DNA from: Paragonimus westermani
Taxonomy: Eukaryota; Platyhelminthes; Trematoda; Plagiorchiida; Troglotrematidae
Direction of reading: 5' to 3'
DNA length: 64,000 nucleotides
NCBI GenBank assembly: GCA_008508345.1
Contig: QNGE01001237.1
Span: forward strand, 1 to 64,000
Of the stretch, positions 48,886-61,585 are shown piece after piece. The position numbers and the translations under genes were made by a program. Position 1 is the stretch's first letter. Every line of letters starts with the position of its first letter. The notes under the pieces were generated by a model. The model searched no databases. It saw only the letters and a list, made by a program, of their open reading frames with translations, and had not been told where the DNA came from.

Positions 48886-48956
48886 TTTGGTATTGATATG
48901 TTCGCCGAGTTTGGCAAAGATTGTTTGCCAAGCTCGGCGAACATATCAATACCAAA
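48886..48956. repeat. 33-bp hairpin in Penelope-like terminal sequence
   Basis: Arms 48886-48918 and 48924-48956 are reverse complements with one mismatch, around a 5-nt loop (GATTG). The right arm and its flank recur at 28868-28902 and the left arm recurs at about 55571-55593. It looks like two inverted copies of a retroelement terminus joined head to head. Confidence 0.9.
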
Positions 48957-49059
48957 ACCATCAACCCGAGCTACGAAAAACACTACCACTGTTCCCAACC
49001 ATCAGAATATTGTGAGCTTCTGGAGGATGAACGAACATGAAGATGACGCAGTTAGCTGT

Positions 49060-50135
49060 GCGTAGAAGTGAATGCAACTTTCGGCATTAGTTGAACGGCA
49101 ATGGAACAAGGTCTGCTGTGCGACCTTGATCGAGGGCAACTGTGATGTAAACTTCATTTGACTGTCCAGGTGATTGGTCGGCTTCAGCGAATACCAGTGG
49201 GGCTGTTAAAGCTGAACCCGGACATCCCCCATATTGTTCTACAATTCGTGATTAGGGTTGGATCGACGAAACGAGGGATAGTCAGGGGGTGATTTTGCCC
49301 CATTTTTTTTCCGACCACGTTAACCAATTCACTTCACCATATGCACTTTGAAGGAAACGCATGCGGTTCAGCTGTCGATGACTCAATCGTTTGATTCACT
49401 ACAAATGCATCCACCATAGAGTTGCTAATAGGGTTTGTAACCGAGCCTAGACTGGTCCTTGATTTTGAATTGGGTGAGCCATTGGACAGACAGCCCGTAG
49501 TACCACATACACGCAACTTATTCAGAACGAATGAGGAAGAATAATGCGTCGAAAGAACGTTGGATGAGGCGAGATCCTCATTACTCAGTTCATCAGCACA
49601 TGTCAAAAAAAGTATGTGCGCATTTTCACTCAGGAATTCTAGTCCACAACGCTGACAGTCTTCCGGTGAGAAATCACGTACGCTTCTGTCAAGTTCCGCT
49701 CGGTTGGTTAGTGTTGCTCGTTGTCAATCTTTACATGCCACTCCTCTCCGATTGGCCGATTTAACCCAGTGATGGACTGCTCAGTTTTGCGTGCCCGTAA
49801 CCTGCGGTCATCACACGCAACTGTGAGAGATTGCAGCACATGAATCGGATCAGTCCAATAGTGCTCACACACACACACACCTACATTTGTTCGTATTGCA
49901 TGTGTGTATACAAGTGTCCGTACGCCCCATGATCATCCAAATTAATAGGTCGATGCGTCCAGCATGAGAATATCACCATCTCCACACTACGGACAATGTC
50001 GCAAAGCCCGTTAGCAAACAAGCAGTTAAAACGAAACGTCCGTCTGCTCAGTCAAGTCGAACACAGTTCGACAATCACAAGCGGAATTGGATTAGCGTTC
50101 ATATATGATAATTAGGTCGTCTAATGTGAGATCAA
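49060..50135. other. Mostly unassigned DNA with a possible LINE scrap
   Basis: A minus frame at 49334-49606 contains EDLASSNVLSTHYSSSF, faintly like the segment before the RT of CR1-like LINEs. A short CA repeat is at 49866-49880. Nothing else is assigned. Confidence 0.3.
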
Positions 50136-50139
50136 CTTC

Positions 50140-50345
50140 GTAGTGGTCAACATGGTTACTTCGCGAAAGCGTGGCCACAGTTCTAGTCCAGGCCGTGGCA
50201 AGGATATGCACTAATGACGGGCTCTAATGAGAGCGTAACTCGAGTCCAGGGCTTCTTTTCGAAAGAGTTCGACTGGAAAGTCTGTGGGGGTATTGACAGC
50301 TGTGATCAAGTGTGCGTGATGTTCAATCTATATTAGCCTCATATT
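50140..50345 (+). repeat. tRNA-derived hammerhead-SINE, decayed ribozyme
   Basis: TGGTCAACATG (50144-50154) fits the pol III A box and AGTTCTAGTCC (50179-50189) fits the B box, 35 bp apart as in a tRNA. The ribozyme region 50207-50255 keeps stem II (GGCTCT/AGAGC) and the TCGA loop but has ATGACGG for CUGANGA and GTAA for GAAA, so it should not cleave. The tail at 50270-50330 matches the 21.4-kb element. Confidence 0.65.
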
Positions 50346-53300
50346 TCATGAGACCAGCACGTTTGTGCTCGGCAAGTCACCTGGCCTACTAGAACAACCA
50401 ACACAATCGCTAAGCCAATTTTGTCATCCGTTTGTACATATGCGCACGCATCTAACAGGAGTTGATAAAACGAAACTCCCAATTGGTGCGTTCATTCATA
50501 TGCACACAACTGGAACAAGCGTTCAAAGTGGATATCAACGCGTTCGTTTCAAGACAAGTTTTAGCTACGGTTCAGATGGGCTAATATTAACAGTGAGAAA
50601 CTGGCAAAAATTGGCTAATATTGTAATCACCATTGCCCAGAGTTATGTACCAATAGTCAAACGTTGACAAGTTATGGCCCGCGTTGAAAAACCAAATGAC
50701 CACTAGCCTACAAGCCAAAACAGTTCAGCTCGTGACGACACCCTACTCGCTGATGACATCTGAATCCTGTCCAGATGAGGGTAGCCAACGTCTACTTTAC
50801 ATAAAAGCAACTGACGTTGGTTGACATAGGTTCCAAACAACCATTTTCACTGGAGGCCCAAATGTTGTCATGCATGCAAACGAGCACAACAAACGATTGG
50901 CTGGTCTACCGTCGGCTGACAAGGTGACTTTAGTGAGTCTCGAACATAAATTGACAACCGAGAGTTGGTGAACATTAACTTTGTAAAGCAATCACGGACA
51001 GTATCCAAAGTGCACTTGAAGGTCTCGTTGATGAGAACAAAGAAGCGACAAACAATTCCTCGTCTTCCATCGTCATGGTCTTTACAACACGAGAGGCACA
51101 TCAAATCTTAGTTGCCCATATCTTTCAAGAGTAGGCCACTAATGGTGCGAATGCTTTTCCAACCGGTTAAGAGTGATTCTTAACCAAAATCTCCTCCATT
51201 ACAAACGTAGCAGTGAAAGACGGGTGTTCACCGTACCGATGTGGACAGCAGTAACCGGAAGGACCAGTGTCCGCATAAGAGACAAAATAGGCGGGTCTGG
51301 TTATAACTAACTCCAACAACAGGACAGGCTTACAATTAACTAATACTGAGATAATCCTCAACTGATACCACAGAACCTCCAACCTATTACCATACATACC
51401 TCCAAAGGCATCGCAGGGAAACGGGCTCACGCAGTTGATCAACGAACTTGGTCTCTTGTTTCTGGATTAAATTACAACCAGGCCCCACGGTGCCCGTGTG
51501 CTACTCATCTGGATACCCATGTCCCTTTAGTTATCACGGTTTACAATAGAACGGCACATTTATCTTTTAAAACCGAGAAAACAAGGAGTGAGTTTTAGTT
51601 GAGTGTCAGTCGCAACCGATTGGCAATCAGACCTAGGTCACGACGATGGTAACCTGCAAAATACACGGTGTAGTGCACGCAAGCACACGCGCATTGTTAC
51701 GTTGCATCGAAAACAGTGTAATAAGTTGTTTTCACCTCACAAGTATTCGCCTTCGATGTAAAATCCCCCACCCTAGGTCGCAGAAGGTAGAATTGCTGAG
51801 CGACAGCATTATCCACTAGGTATGACAATACGATATATTAGTCCGTATGAACAATGGATCATCTGCGGCAAAGCGTCAGAGGCACACTGATGGCCCGTGG
51901 TCAGCCCATAAAACCCTGGGATAAGACCAATGTACATAATCCAACTGGCTTCAGTGTTTATGGCGCACTGAGTCACGTAAACGATAGGTTTGATTAGACC
52001 TTTACAGAATAGTGAACCGAGCAAGTGATATTCTTCGGAGCAATCAACATTCGCTCTGAAGTCGCCAAGATAAAAATCGTGTGAAACTCGATCGGCTGGA
52101 TTGGTTGACTAGACTTCAAATCTATATCGGACAACAGGACTTCATAGTAGGCACAATACGTGGATTGCCGATTGTGGGTAACACAATTCGATTTGTTCTT
52201 GAATATATGTGGTTATGTCGCGGTTCTGAAATGTCCCGGATAAGCTCCAGCTAAAATCGGACAGCACTGGTAATGCTATTTGGCGAATATCAAAATAATT
52301 CAACATATATCAAGCCCTCATGAAGCGAAAGTAAACGATTGCACGCTGGGCGACATCCGACTTTGTAATTAGTTTGGAAATCTCTAAGCCAATGAGGCGT
52401 GCGAAATTGAACAATTAATCAATTCTTCGAGAAAATAGAACAGTTTTAGAAAAATTGAAGTAGTATATCCCTATTGATGCGGTTGAAGGTATTGGTATAC
52501 TTCGGGAAACAGAAACGACCTATCATGTATTCGCCAACTAACAATTAAGACAGCAAAGATTACCTGCAAAAGACAGTAGCAGATCAGCAAAATCAGTCTC
52601 GAACACCAAGGATAACAATTGTACCAGTCATCTTTGATTTTCACGAAGTGTCTAACCCAGGTCGACTAAATTACGAATCCGAGTTGGAAAGCAATTACTA
52701 GGTCTTTGTATGAGCACGTTAGATAACTTGACAGCCAGTAGAAAAGTCCTGACTACGATATGCACATCGTGACAAACCCATAAGAACCACTTCTATTTCC
52801 AAGCATTAACATATTGTTCAGAAAGTTTAAGGATTTCGATGATTTTAACTTGATGAGAACTGATGATCGTGGAGTGAATGAATAGAATGGACGGGACACC
52901 TACTGCATCTCCTCTGAAGATGATCGGTCAGCCTGAGCATTACTCCTAGGCGAATATGGCAGGGCACACAGGTGTGAAAATCCGGTTATGCCCAAACCGA
53001 ATCCAGTTGAGCAGTAATCACCGTGGCTGCCACATGAGAACGTGGGTTGGAGTGATCGGTTCTTCTCTGAGCTTCACATTTAGGCCGCAAACGCTTCAGC
53101 ACCAAACGAGGTAGCCTAACCAGTGGGTCGGGTCTGAGGTTGGAAGATAGCGAAGTTTTAGTACTTCCTGCTCCTGTACGTAAAGATGAGTTGACCTTTT
53201 GACCTGAATTCCGGCTGGTTACTTCCGGTCGGAATTCTGATCGGTCATTTAATGGTGTTTTTGAGCGTCTGATCTGCAGCCTGAGCATCATTTGCGGCTT

Positions 53301-55685
53301 CTTAATGTTTATCAGAAATCTGACTGGACAGTTTATTTTCCATCGAGTCGGCCGGATTCGCCCCCTTGAAATTCCAAGCGAATGGTTATGCAGTGTCTGG
53401 CCTTGATCATGGACTCCACCTGTCCAAGCTGTTCCGTTCTAAGAAGACAGATAAATATGGCAGCTTTTGCATTACCTCAAATACTTGGCTCATTGACTTC
53501 GTATAGATCAATGTAAGTTTGTTGAACTGGCTGATAAATATCAGGCTCTGAGGAACTCTCTTGTACGTTCGTTGTTTGCCTGAGTGGGGATTTCTGTGGT
53601 GCTCAGTTTGGGCGCAGGTCTAGTTTGATCCTCGTGGACGGAAATCAACGAAAATCGATCACGTCTCTTGATAACCCATTCGTGTTCATGAATTTGTGTA
53701 CATAACTATTCAGGTTTGCCGTTTTTGTGTAAAACGTTTTGAGTATGACGCTTCTTATATCGGTGGGCTTAATTTGTTCGTTTGGTTTTCAATGTACTTC
53801 TCGCAATGCTAACATGATGTGGTATATTGCTGTCATTTCAGAGGTGATTTGGACACACGGTAAAACAGTTCATAGTGTTGTTCAAATCCCCCCATGAAAT
53901 GGTTATGCAGTGCAGCGGATTTCTACCAAGAGTTTTTTTTAACTCGGAAGCTGGTTTGAAAGTCAATTTGATTGTAAAAGCAACGGTGAAATAATTAGCG
54001 CCAAATGACCTAAACCAGATTCAGCATCACACACCAATAATACTGTCACTGAATTAAAACCCGGATTGTACAATTTATGAAACAAAGTAAAATATCGGAA
54101 AGTAAATGCGACACAGATCAGATGAACACATCGACAAAAACAACCGCAAAAGAATCGTAGGACCACTTACATTGGTGTGTACCCCGGCAGCAGAAGACAG
54201 TGAAGTGTGCTTATTCCGTTCCACTCAGAACTTCAGTAATGCTTTCCGCCATGGCTCTGATAAGAGGAGCAGTAAACTCAGTTCAGTACTTTTTCATACG
54301 AAGCCCGCTGAAGACCGTAGCATTTTTCTGCACCGGTCCGGTGGTGATTTCCCACAGACTTTCCATAAGGATCAAAGGCTAATTCGTAGAGCACACATTC
54401 CCAAAAATGGACAGGATCTTGTACCATGGGACGTGCATACTGGCGCAGTGTTGGAGGGCGGTAAGAAGCCATCCAGTGTATTGGCACCAGACCTCACATG
54501 GTTCTCACCATCCATACGTCATTGAAAATATGTTCCAAACCATCAGACCAACCCTGACGGGTCTTCCCATGAAAACATCTTGACAATCACTGGCATCCCC
54601 AGTCCAGACTGAATATGCCATATCACAAAAACAACACATCTTAATGAGGCATCCGAGAGATGAGCCACCACCATCAACAAACGACGTCAGAAGTGTTCAG
54701 GAATGATAAAAATGGAACCTTCCCTCATTCCGTAACTCAGACAGGGGCAATCATTAAAGTCGTTTGCGTTGTTTTTACGCAGAAATTCAGTTGAATGACA
54801 AACTTCAAATAAGTCTGTTATCCTAGATGTCGATGCGAAGTAGTCCGAGCCTGTCACTAAGATGAAAAGTTCAGCTGCATAGCTTAGCCTCGGAATCGGT
54901 CGAGAATGTACGGTATACGTGAATGTTTTTGCCCGGATTGAAATCCTACCTTCCTGAAACTCACCAAAGGTCACACTTCGTGGAATCGCTCACCGATTGT
55001 CCGGTTGAGACCAAAATGGATGCAAACCCGTGCATGCGTCAATTATTCGTGAAAGCGGCACCAACGTCTCGGTGACATTTCGGCTAACAGCCAATCACTG
55101 AAACTGTTTTCTCCATGGCAATGCTAATCAACGCTCGCCATCCGGCTCCATGTGTACACAAACTATTGACTCATGCATTTTGTCTGCCCTGGAACTGATA
55201 ACCTCTTTTGCCTCATGTAAACCCAATCGTTGGCCGCTTCTATTGTTGTTGCAATCCGCATGTCCTACATATTGTAATGTTTTACGTTCGTGACTCAAGA
55301 GAATAAGCGAAATGTTAACACCTCGTGATATATCTTCTATTGTTATTGGTGAACGGGATAAAGGGAACTTAATATTTTCAATATTGTGAATCCGTCAGAA
55401 TTCAAGTGGGTACAGATCAAGGATGTCAAGCTGAGACTCGTATGCGATACACCTTGAGCCTGTAATAAGTTCCACAGCCAGGCACTGAACACGCTCAACA
55501 GTCAGTATGTATTTCTTCAATCCGGTGTACATGACTTGACTGGCATGCTCACTTGACAGTCTTGTATAATTTGGTATTGATATGTTCGCCGAGACGTAAC
55601 GTAAAAGGCGAGTTGGACGACATTCAGATGCCTGGATCCTTCTTCAAATCGATTTTCGTGATGTCCACTATTCCGAACGCAAATC
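50346..55685. other. Unassigned DNA
   Basis: The longest frames (50365-50667 +, 52986-53291 -, 54106-54525 +, 139 codons) show no motif that I can name. The last is basic and low in hydrophobic runs. No RNA gene was recognised. Confidence 0.35.
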
Positions 55686-55689
55686 ACGA

Positions 55690-57215
55690 ACGCATTGACA
55701 GTCACCACCGCGTGAGGTGTATGCACACTGACTGTCATTTACCATCCGACCAGCACTTAACAACGTCGAAAATCTGCAGTGCACGGGATTACTAGCACTC
55801 CAGACTTTTAATTCGTTAACGTAGAAAATAACATTACTAGAAATATCGTCCGGAAGGACGTTGGTGCAAACAAGAAATAATAGAGGACCAAGTACTGACC
55901 CTTGAGGAACTTCCGCATAAATCAAAGAGAAAGATGAATAGTCTGATCCAGTTTTAATTCTAAAATTTCCACCATGAAAAAAGAGGCAATTCAACGTAGG
56001 ATGGATGCCATAAGCTTCCAAACTGCGTCTGAAGAGAGGCTAGGTGTTACATGGTCGAAAGCCTTGGCGAAATCGTAAAAAGTAACGTCTGAGATAAGAC
56101 CATGGTCATTGACCCGTCAGTTTATCCCCGAAGATGATCGTAGTCATTGTGCATGACCGATTAGGAAGAAAACCTTGGTGAGTAGTGAAGATACGAGCAT
56201 TCGATAAGTGCTCAAGGATGACGCGTTTCAACAAACACTCCATTATCATGAACTGAATGCTACTAAAGTTGATTGGCCAGCAGCTGGCCGGAAAGTACCG
56301 ATTACAGCCTAGAAAATAGCAGTGACTGCGGTTTCTTTTCATGCTTTAGGGAGAACGCTAGCCCGGAGCGTCTGACTAAATGGTTTGTAAAAAGGTTCTG
56401 CCAGATCAGTAGCTGCTCCTTTAAAGAACCTAAGCCGAATAATGTCCGAGTCTATCTCGTAAGGGAAAGTCAGCAGTAAGGAGTGCTTGCCGAAACCATC
56501 ACGGCGGCAAGGTAGGGTGCCAACCCGAGGGTGCCACACCGACGCCTACCGGATAGTGCGATGTAAATGAAAGAACTGAAAGCATGTTCTTTCACAACCG
56601 ATGCACATGGTTAAATAAGTTCTTTTCACACGAGCTCCTAGTAGGATGTGCTCTTGTGCGCGTTTAACATATTTACGGACTTCCTGCTTGCGTCTGTTTC
56701 GGAAGGTGTGGAATGCGCTTAAATTCTGCGAGCTTGCCGCAAGTTTGTTTCACGATTAAGTGGGAAATGTCATTAAGACGACGTGGAAGAAGTAAACGAG
56801 GGTAGAAAGTGCAGTTTTCACGGTACGAACAAATCACTCACTCTTTAGAATGCGTTTTGAAACGTTTGTTAGTTCTGATCCACACAATCTTATCCAAGGA
56901 GTGAACTGAGATAGCCCCTCTGGCCGTTAAAAATGACTCGATTGGAGTTTTGAACCGTGTACCTTTCGTTGGTTGTTGTAAACGGTGACAGACAAAACCA
57001 AAGACAAGTATAGAAAGGTCACTGGTCATAGCAGCTGATTAATGTACACTGTTTATCATTTGGTTTCCAATAGTGACAGACAGGGGATCTGATCAATATT
57101 CCATATCCACTTTTTTCTTGTCAACATCGATAGGGAAGTCAAGAAACCACTTTCAGAACGCGAGTAGTACACTAGTGACCCGTTTACTTTGTGTATTGTA
57201 GTCACCCATAAAAAC
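55690..57215 (-). pseudogene. Decayed CR1/Jockey-like LINE
   Basis: On the minus strand the order is: a possible endonuclease box MGDYNT (57208-57189); a pre-RT piece with KYVKRAQEHIL (about 56680); LRFFKGAATDLAEPFYKPFS (56440-56380); CLLKRVILEHLSNARIFTTH (56245-56185) with QGFLPNRSC; then FRIKTGSDYSSFSLIY and VPQGSVLGPLLFLV (about 55960-55880), with YVNELKVWS in place of the catalytic YADD box (about 55820). The replacement of Asp-Asp and several stops make it inactive. It is clearly different from the RTE copies in this window. Confidence 0.82.
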
Positions 57216-60200
57216 GGTGAGAACCTAGTAATCTTACGAAGCTTTCTAGGCTTAAGAGAAAAGTATTATTACCAAAAGTACTGCATGCGAGAGAGTGACA
57301 AATAAGTCCCATTAAGAGCGCGTCTTGCTCACACATCGGTGGCCGAAACCAAGAGACGTTTGTCAGAGGACTGAAGCTCCTCGATGACTATGGGTGCCGG
57401 GGGATTCTGATTAAGGAACATCGTAGATCACACATTCTGACGAGAACAGAATCTGCACGGTAAACTGAGCGTCCTCTTCACTCGTTGTCATTGATGTCGC
57501 ACGTAAATCAAGCAAACGTGGGGGTCAAAGCCAAACCAACTGTCTGATTTCCAGTACTGCGTTGAACAGATTCAGACAGCTCGCATAAATCCACTTAACG
57601 GCTACATCCCTATTCGTTTTTGAGAGGAACGGCGAAGGAGAGTAAGAGAGAGCTTTGGAGATAAGACTAATGGTTTAGGAGGAAACTGAAGAGTAGTATG
57701 GTCGGATCCAATTCACTCTATCAAGTCACCCTGCGACAAAACCATCTGAGTGCACTCAACAGGACGCTCAATCAGCCATTTGGCACTGTTAACTATAGCT
57801 TGTTTATCGAATTTATCATTTTTGAAGGGCGACTGGAAGTTTTCATTCACGGAAAATTTGACTGTGGAATCTTTCGGGAACGAAACAAAGAGGGCAACGC
57901 GTGTCGTGCTATCAGAAAATCACTAACAGAAGGGCCTCATGAAGCGAAAACAAGTTTTGATTCGTGGGAGGCAACACTAACAAGCCTCTTCGATTCCGAA
58001 TTCTTGTAAGAAATAATTTTGTGCACGGCCATCTAGTGAGATTTGGGGATGGTAACACAGGAGACGATGTTCTAAACGGTTGCGCTCGGGATTGGGAGGG
58101 CCAGTCATAGGGCTGACCTCCATTGAAAGAGCATCCCCGTTCAGAAGATGAATGTTTGCTTGTTGATAGATGTGACCTCCAATCTTCTGGAGAAAAACAG
58201 ACGTTTATCCGAATCTGCCAGACCAATTTTGTCACTAGCGGGGCTCAACAACTCAGCTCACCCAAAATCATTGTAGTTTAATCAACTGCCGCATTGTTTT
58301 ATCCAAAATCAAGAGATCCTGATCTCAAGTGAACTGATCGATTAGACTGACTACCATGAATAGCTGACGAACGACACTGGAAAAGAGCGGTCAATTTCGT
58401 ACCGTATGAACCAATATATTTCATTGGTTCGTCAATATAGACTTACCTAACAACAGCCAAACCGAAATGACCACTAACATGCAGCGGTACCAAGTATGCG
58501 AGTCGATACAAGCAAAGCAACGCGTACGCACATAAACGAACACACAAGCACAAACGTTTGATGTAGCAGACAAATTACAAAGTGCGGAGACAAGTTCGCT
58601 CGGTGACCATTGCAATCTTGCCGCGAATGCGTGCGGGTGACGGCGAGATCGATGCGATACTAACGCGCACATGTGAATCGATCGGTGTACATGTGCAGAC
58701 CGATCGATTGTCAGTGTTAGACAAGCGGAATTGCAAATAAACACAACATTTAATAAAAGTAACGATAGGCTTCAAGTGGTTCGCTGATGAGTACAAGTCT
58801 GTGACGTTCGAAGTCGAGTTTGTTGATACGACTAGACCAAATTCAAATGACAACAGATTTGAACGGCCCTTAGACCGGCTAAAAAGTGGACTATCAGATC
58901 AAACGTATCTGGAGAACACGCGGGATCACGTTCGGTTCATGCATGAATCGATTCGTTCATACGGGCAACGACCGACACTAAAATGTCACAGAAAACTAGT
59001 TTAGGGGAACTATTTTACCAGATTATTCTAGATCAATAGGAACAAAGAAATCCAGTTACAACCGCCGAAACAATTCTCTGAAACAATGAATGACGAACAT
59101 CATACCAATGTGAAGAATAAAAGCAGCAAACCATCATGACAATCCGAGCGGGAAGAACAAGACAATGACATAGTTATCCAACTAGTTTGTTTAGCAAAGG
59201 AGCTTTATGAAGGTAGTATGCTTTTCTGAGTCAAAGACAAGACGTGGTCAGCATAACAACTGTGTCAATGGTCTCATCAGGGTAAGATAGACTCCTCTAA
59301 ACACAAAATACACGTGATCACCCAAGTCAATATTACTAGGAAAGGACGCCACTTAAAAAGTGCTCAGTTGACTGTCGCAGCACATTCGACTGTGAAAATC
59401 ATTTATTCCGGTGATGATCATTCTTCATTCGTCTCGATCTTCGGTATCAACCTTATAGTATCCGAGATCTTGAAGCAGGTGGTTAGAAAAATAAACAACC
59501 AAGTGTGATGGTTGACCCACTAAGCATGTAAGGACAGTCTGTTGATTTCAGTTTTCTGGAGATGAACTGTCGGCAACAAATCACAGGAGAAACAGTGAGC
59601 CAGCGTAGCGTGGATGATTTTTAAACATCAGCTGATGAAGTGCGTTTCAACTGTCCATCGAACCGAGGGTTGAATAAAAAATCGGCCATGGGCAAACTGT
59701 TATCACAGAGTTCACGTCGGTAAAAAGAAACATTGTTGTGAGAACCCGCATTAAAACAACTGTGAACGAATGCCTAGGTGCAATCTTTCGAACCCATTCA
59801 GTGCATGTGCGTACCACATGTAGAGAAAATTACATCAGTGGTTAGTTTTGACAAGAGCGAAACTTCAGTCCTGCATTTTCTACCGAACTAGGACCACCCG
59901 AACGCTAACCGATATACGAACTGTCTAACAAATATAACAAACGTGACATATACCTTTCAGAGGTCACATGATGGTGGGTTTCAGTGTAAACAAACACACA
60001 CAAGCATGCTTTACCTTGGATCTGACGAAATGGCACAGTCAGTTCGACAAAAACCAAGGGACCAACCATCTTTCCTTTTACATGTCAGCAGACATTTCTA
60101 TTCAGCACCCTTTCGTAAATAGGTCATTTCGGTAAAATAGAACCAGCCCAGTGTGCAAGAGGTTTTATGCATGTGGTAATTTACAAGGCCTGCCATGTAT

Positions 60201-61585
60201 GTATGCATGGGTATATATATATATATTACCATCTTAGATGTGAGAAATTAAAACATGTGCCCAGGACAGGAACCGCCACTACATCCCCATTTACCGAGCA
60301 GATAAGCACAGACGTACTAACATGCACGGATGAGAGCATAAGTGCACTGACCGGCTGGGGCGGAGGAACAGGCCCAGGCTAGAAAACAAACAAGCCCCAA
60401 CACCCGACTAATACAACAAACAATGAGGTTAGCATGGAGACCGAGAAAGGAAGGTGTGTGAGAAGAGGGCGGATTCTAAACAAGAGGACAACAATAGGAA
60501 CGAACCACATATGGCGGCAGGACAACGGAACACGAGTAAGTCAGCAACAGACCGAAGGACGAGAAAGGAATGAGAAATTATCCGAGTAGGGCGTTTTTGG
60601 TTGCGTTAATCGACGACAAATGAATCAGGGAGAACGGAACGGAAACTCAAAGAAAATGAACAAAAAATGAAGCTGGATAATTCTGTTGTCGCTCTAGGAA
60701 CCGAAAACGCGAGAAAAGAAAACAATAATGTACAATAATTACAACAGTCTGCAATGCAGCCATCAAATTTAGGAGAGGAAACGGGATGGGATGCGAAGAA
60801 ACGGTGTATACAGAAGAATGGACTAACTGGAGAGGGAAGTAGGTGCCTAATCGATCGCAAATCATATTAACCAGTTAGGAGGTTCGATTAAGAGCCCCGA
60901 ACGTTCCGCAGAGTCAGATTCACTTTCGAATACGGAGGGATTGGAGTGCTATGGTACAATAAGAGACCGACGAAGAGGATGAGAACCACGACGAGGTCGG
61001 CCAGCAAGAACCTGGTTTGCCAAGACAGCTAGCATAGCTGGGCGGACGTGATACTATCGACGTTTGTACAACAGACGGACGACAACCACAGACCAACAAA
61101 GCAACGGCATCATTGTTGATTAGCAAATGGGGTAATTTATGTCGCTGAGTGGGTTGTTGTTGGAGAGGGGAACAGGAGGTCCACGCTTTCGAACAGTCTG
61201 GCAAACAAATAGACGCACTGAGGGGTGACGCAATGTACAACAGTGTTTGTATGACGGTGTGCTAACAGGTAGATAACATTGTTCGCTTTATACACATGCG
61301 AAGTGAAGAGATAATGTATCCTCTTGGAATGAAACAAAGAGAAGGAGTACAGCACGCCGATCGATTAGTTCAATGTCTGCCGAAGTTTACAAATGTGAAC
61401 AGGGAGATTGTTAGATGACAGGAAGTGTAGCATCAGCCGGATATGCAGATATGATTATATATGTATAAATATAAAGTTATAATAATATATGTATATATCG
61501 AACGGGCTGTGATGATGACATCAACCGAAATTCGATGAAAAACAGCCGACTAACAAGCGACTGTTCGTTCGGGGCTAGGCAGGTC
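57216..61585. other. Gene-poor DNA downstream of the Pumilio gene
   Basis: Mostly unassigned. A plus frame at 57698-58009 (103 codons) has no recognised motif. The segment 57216-57650 may still be LINE 5' sequence. At 59830-59900 there is a possible decayed hammerhead-SINE (GACAAGAGCGAAACTTCAGTC). Simple AT repeats are at 60211-60227 and 61450-61500. The last ~1 kb before 61585 should include the Pumilio 3' UTR; I could not fix a poly(A) site. Confidence 0.4.

Noticed and set aside
54106..54525. 139-codon plus-strand frame as a gene
   Set aside because: No recognisable domain, splice context or homologous copy in the window; kept only as unassigned DNA.
58785..58825. CTGATGAGTACAAGTCTGTGAC as a hammerhead
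   Set aside because: The expected GAAA reads GAAG and no helix I or III closes it.
60606..61355. Hydrophobic minus-strand frames (60606-61355)
   Set aside because: They overlap one another in several frames in purine-rich DNA beyond the Pumilio stop and resemble chance frames in a 3' flank.
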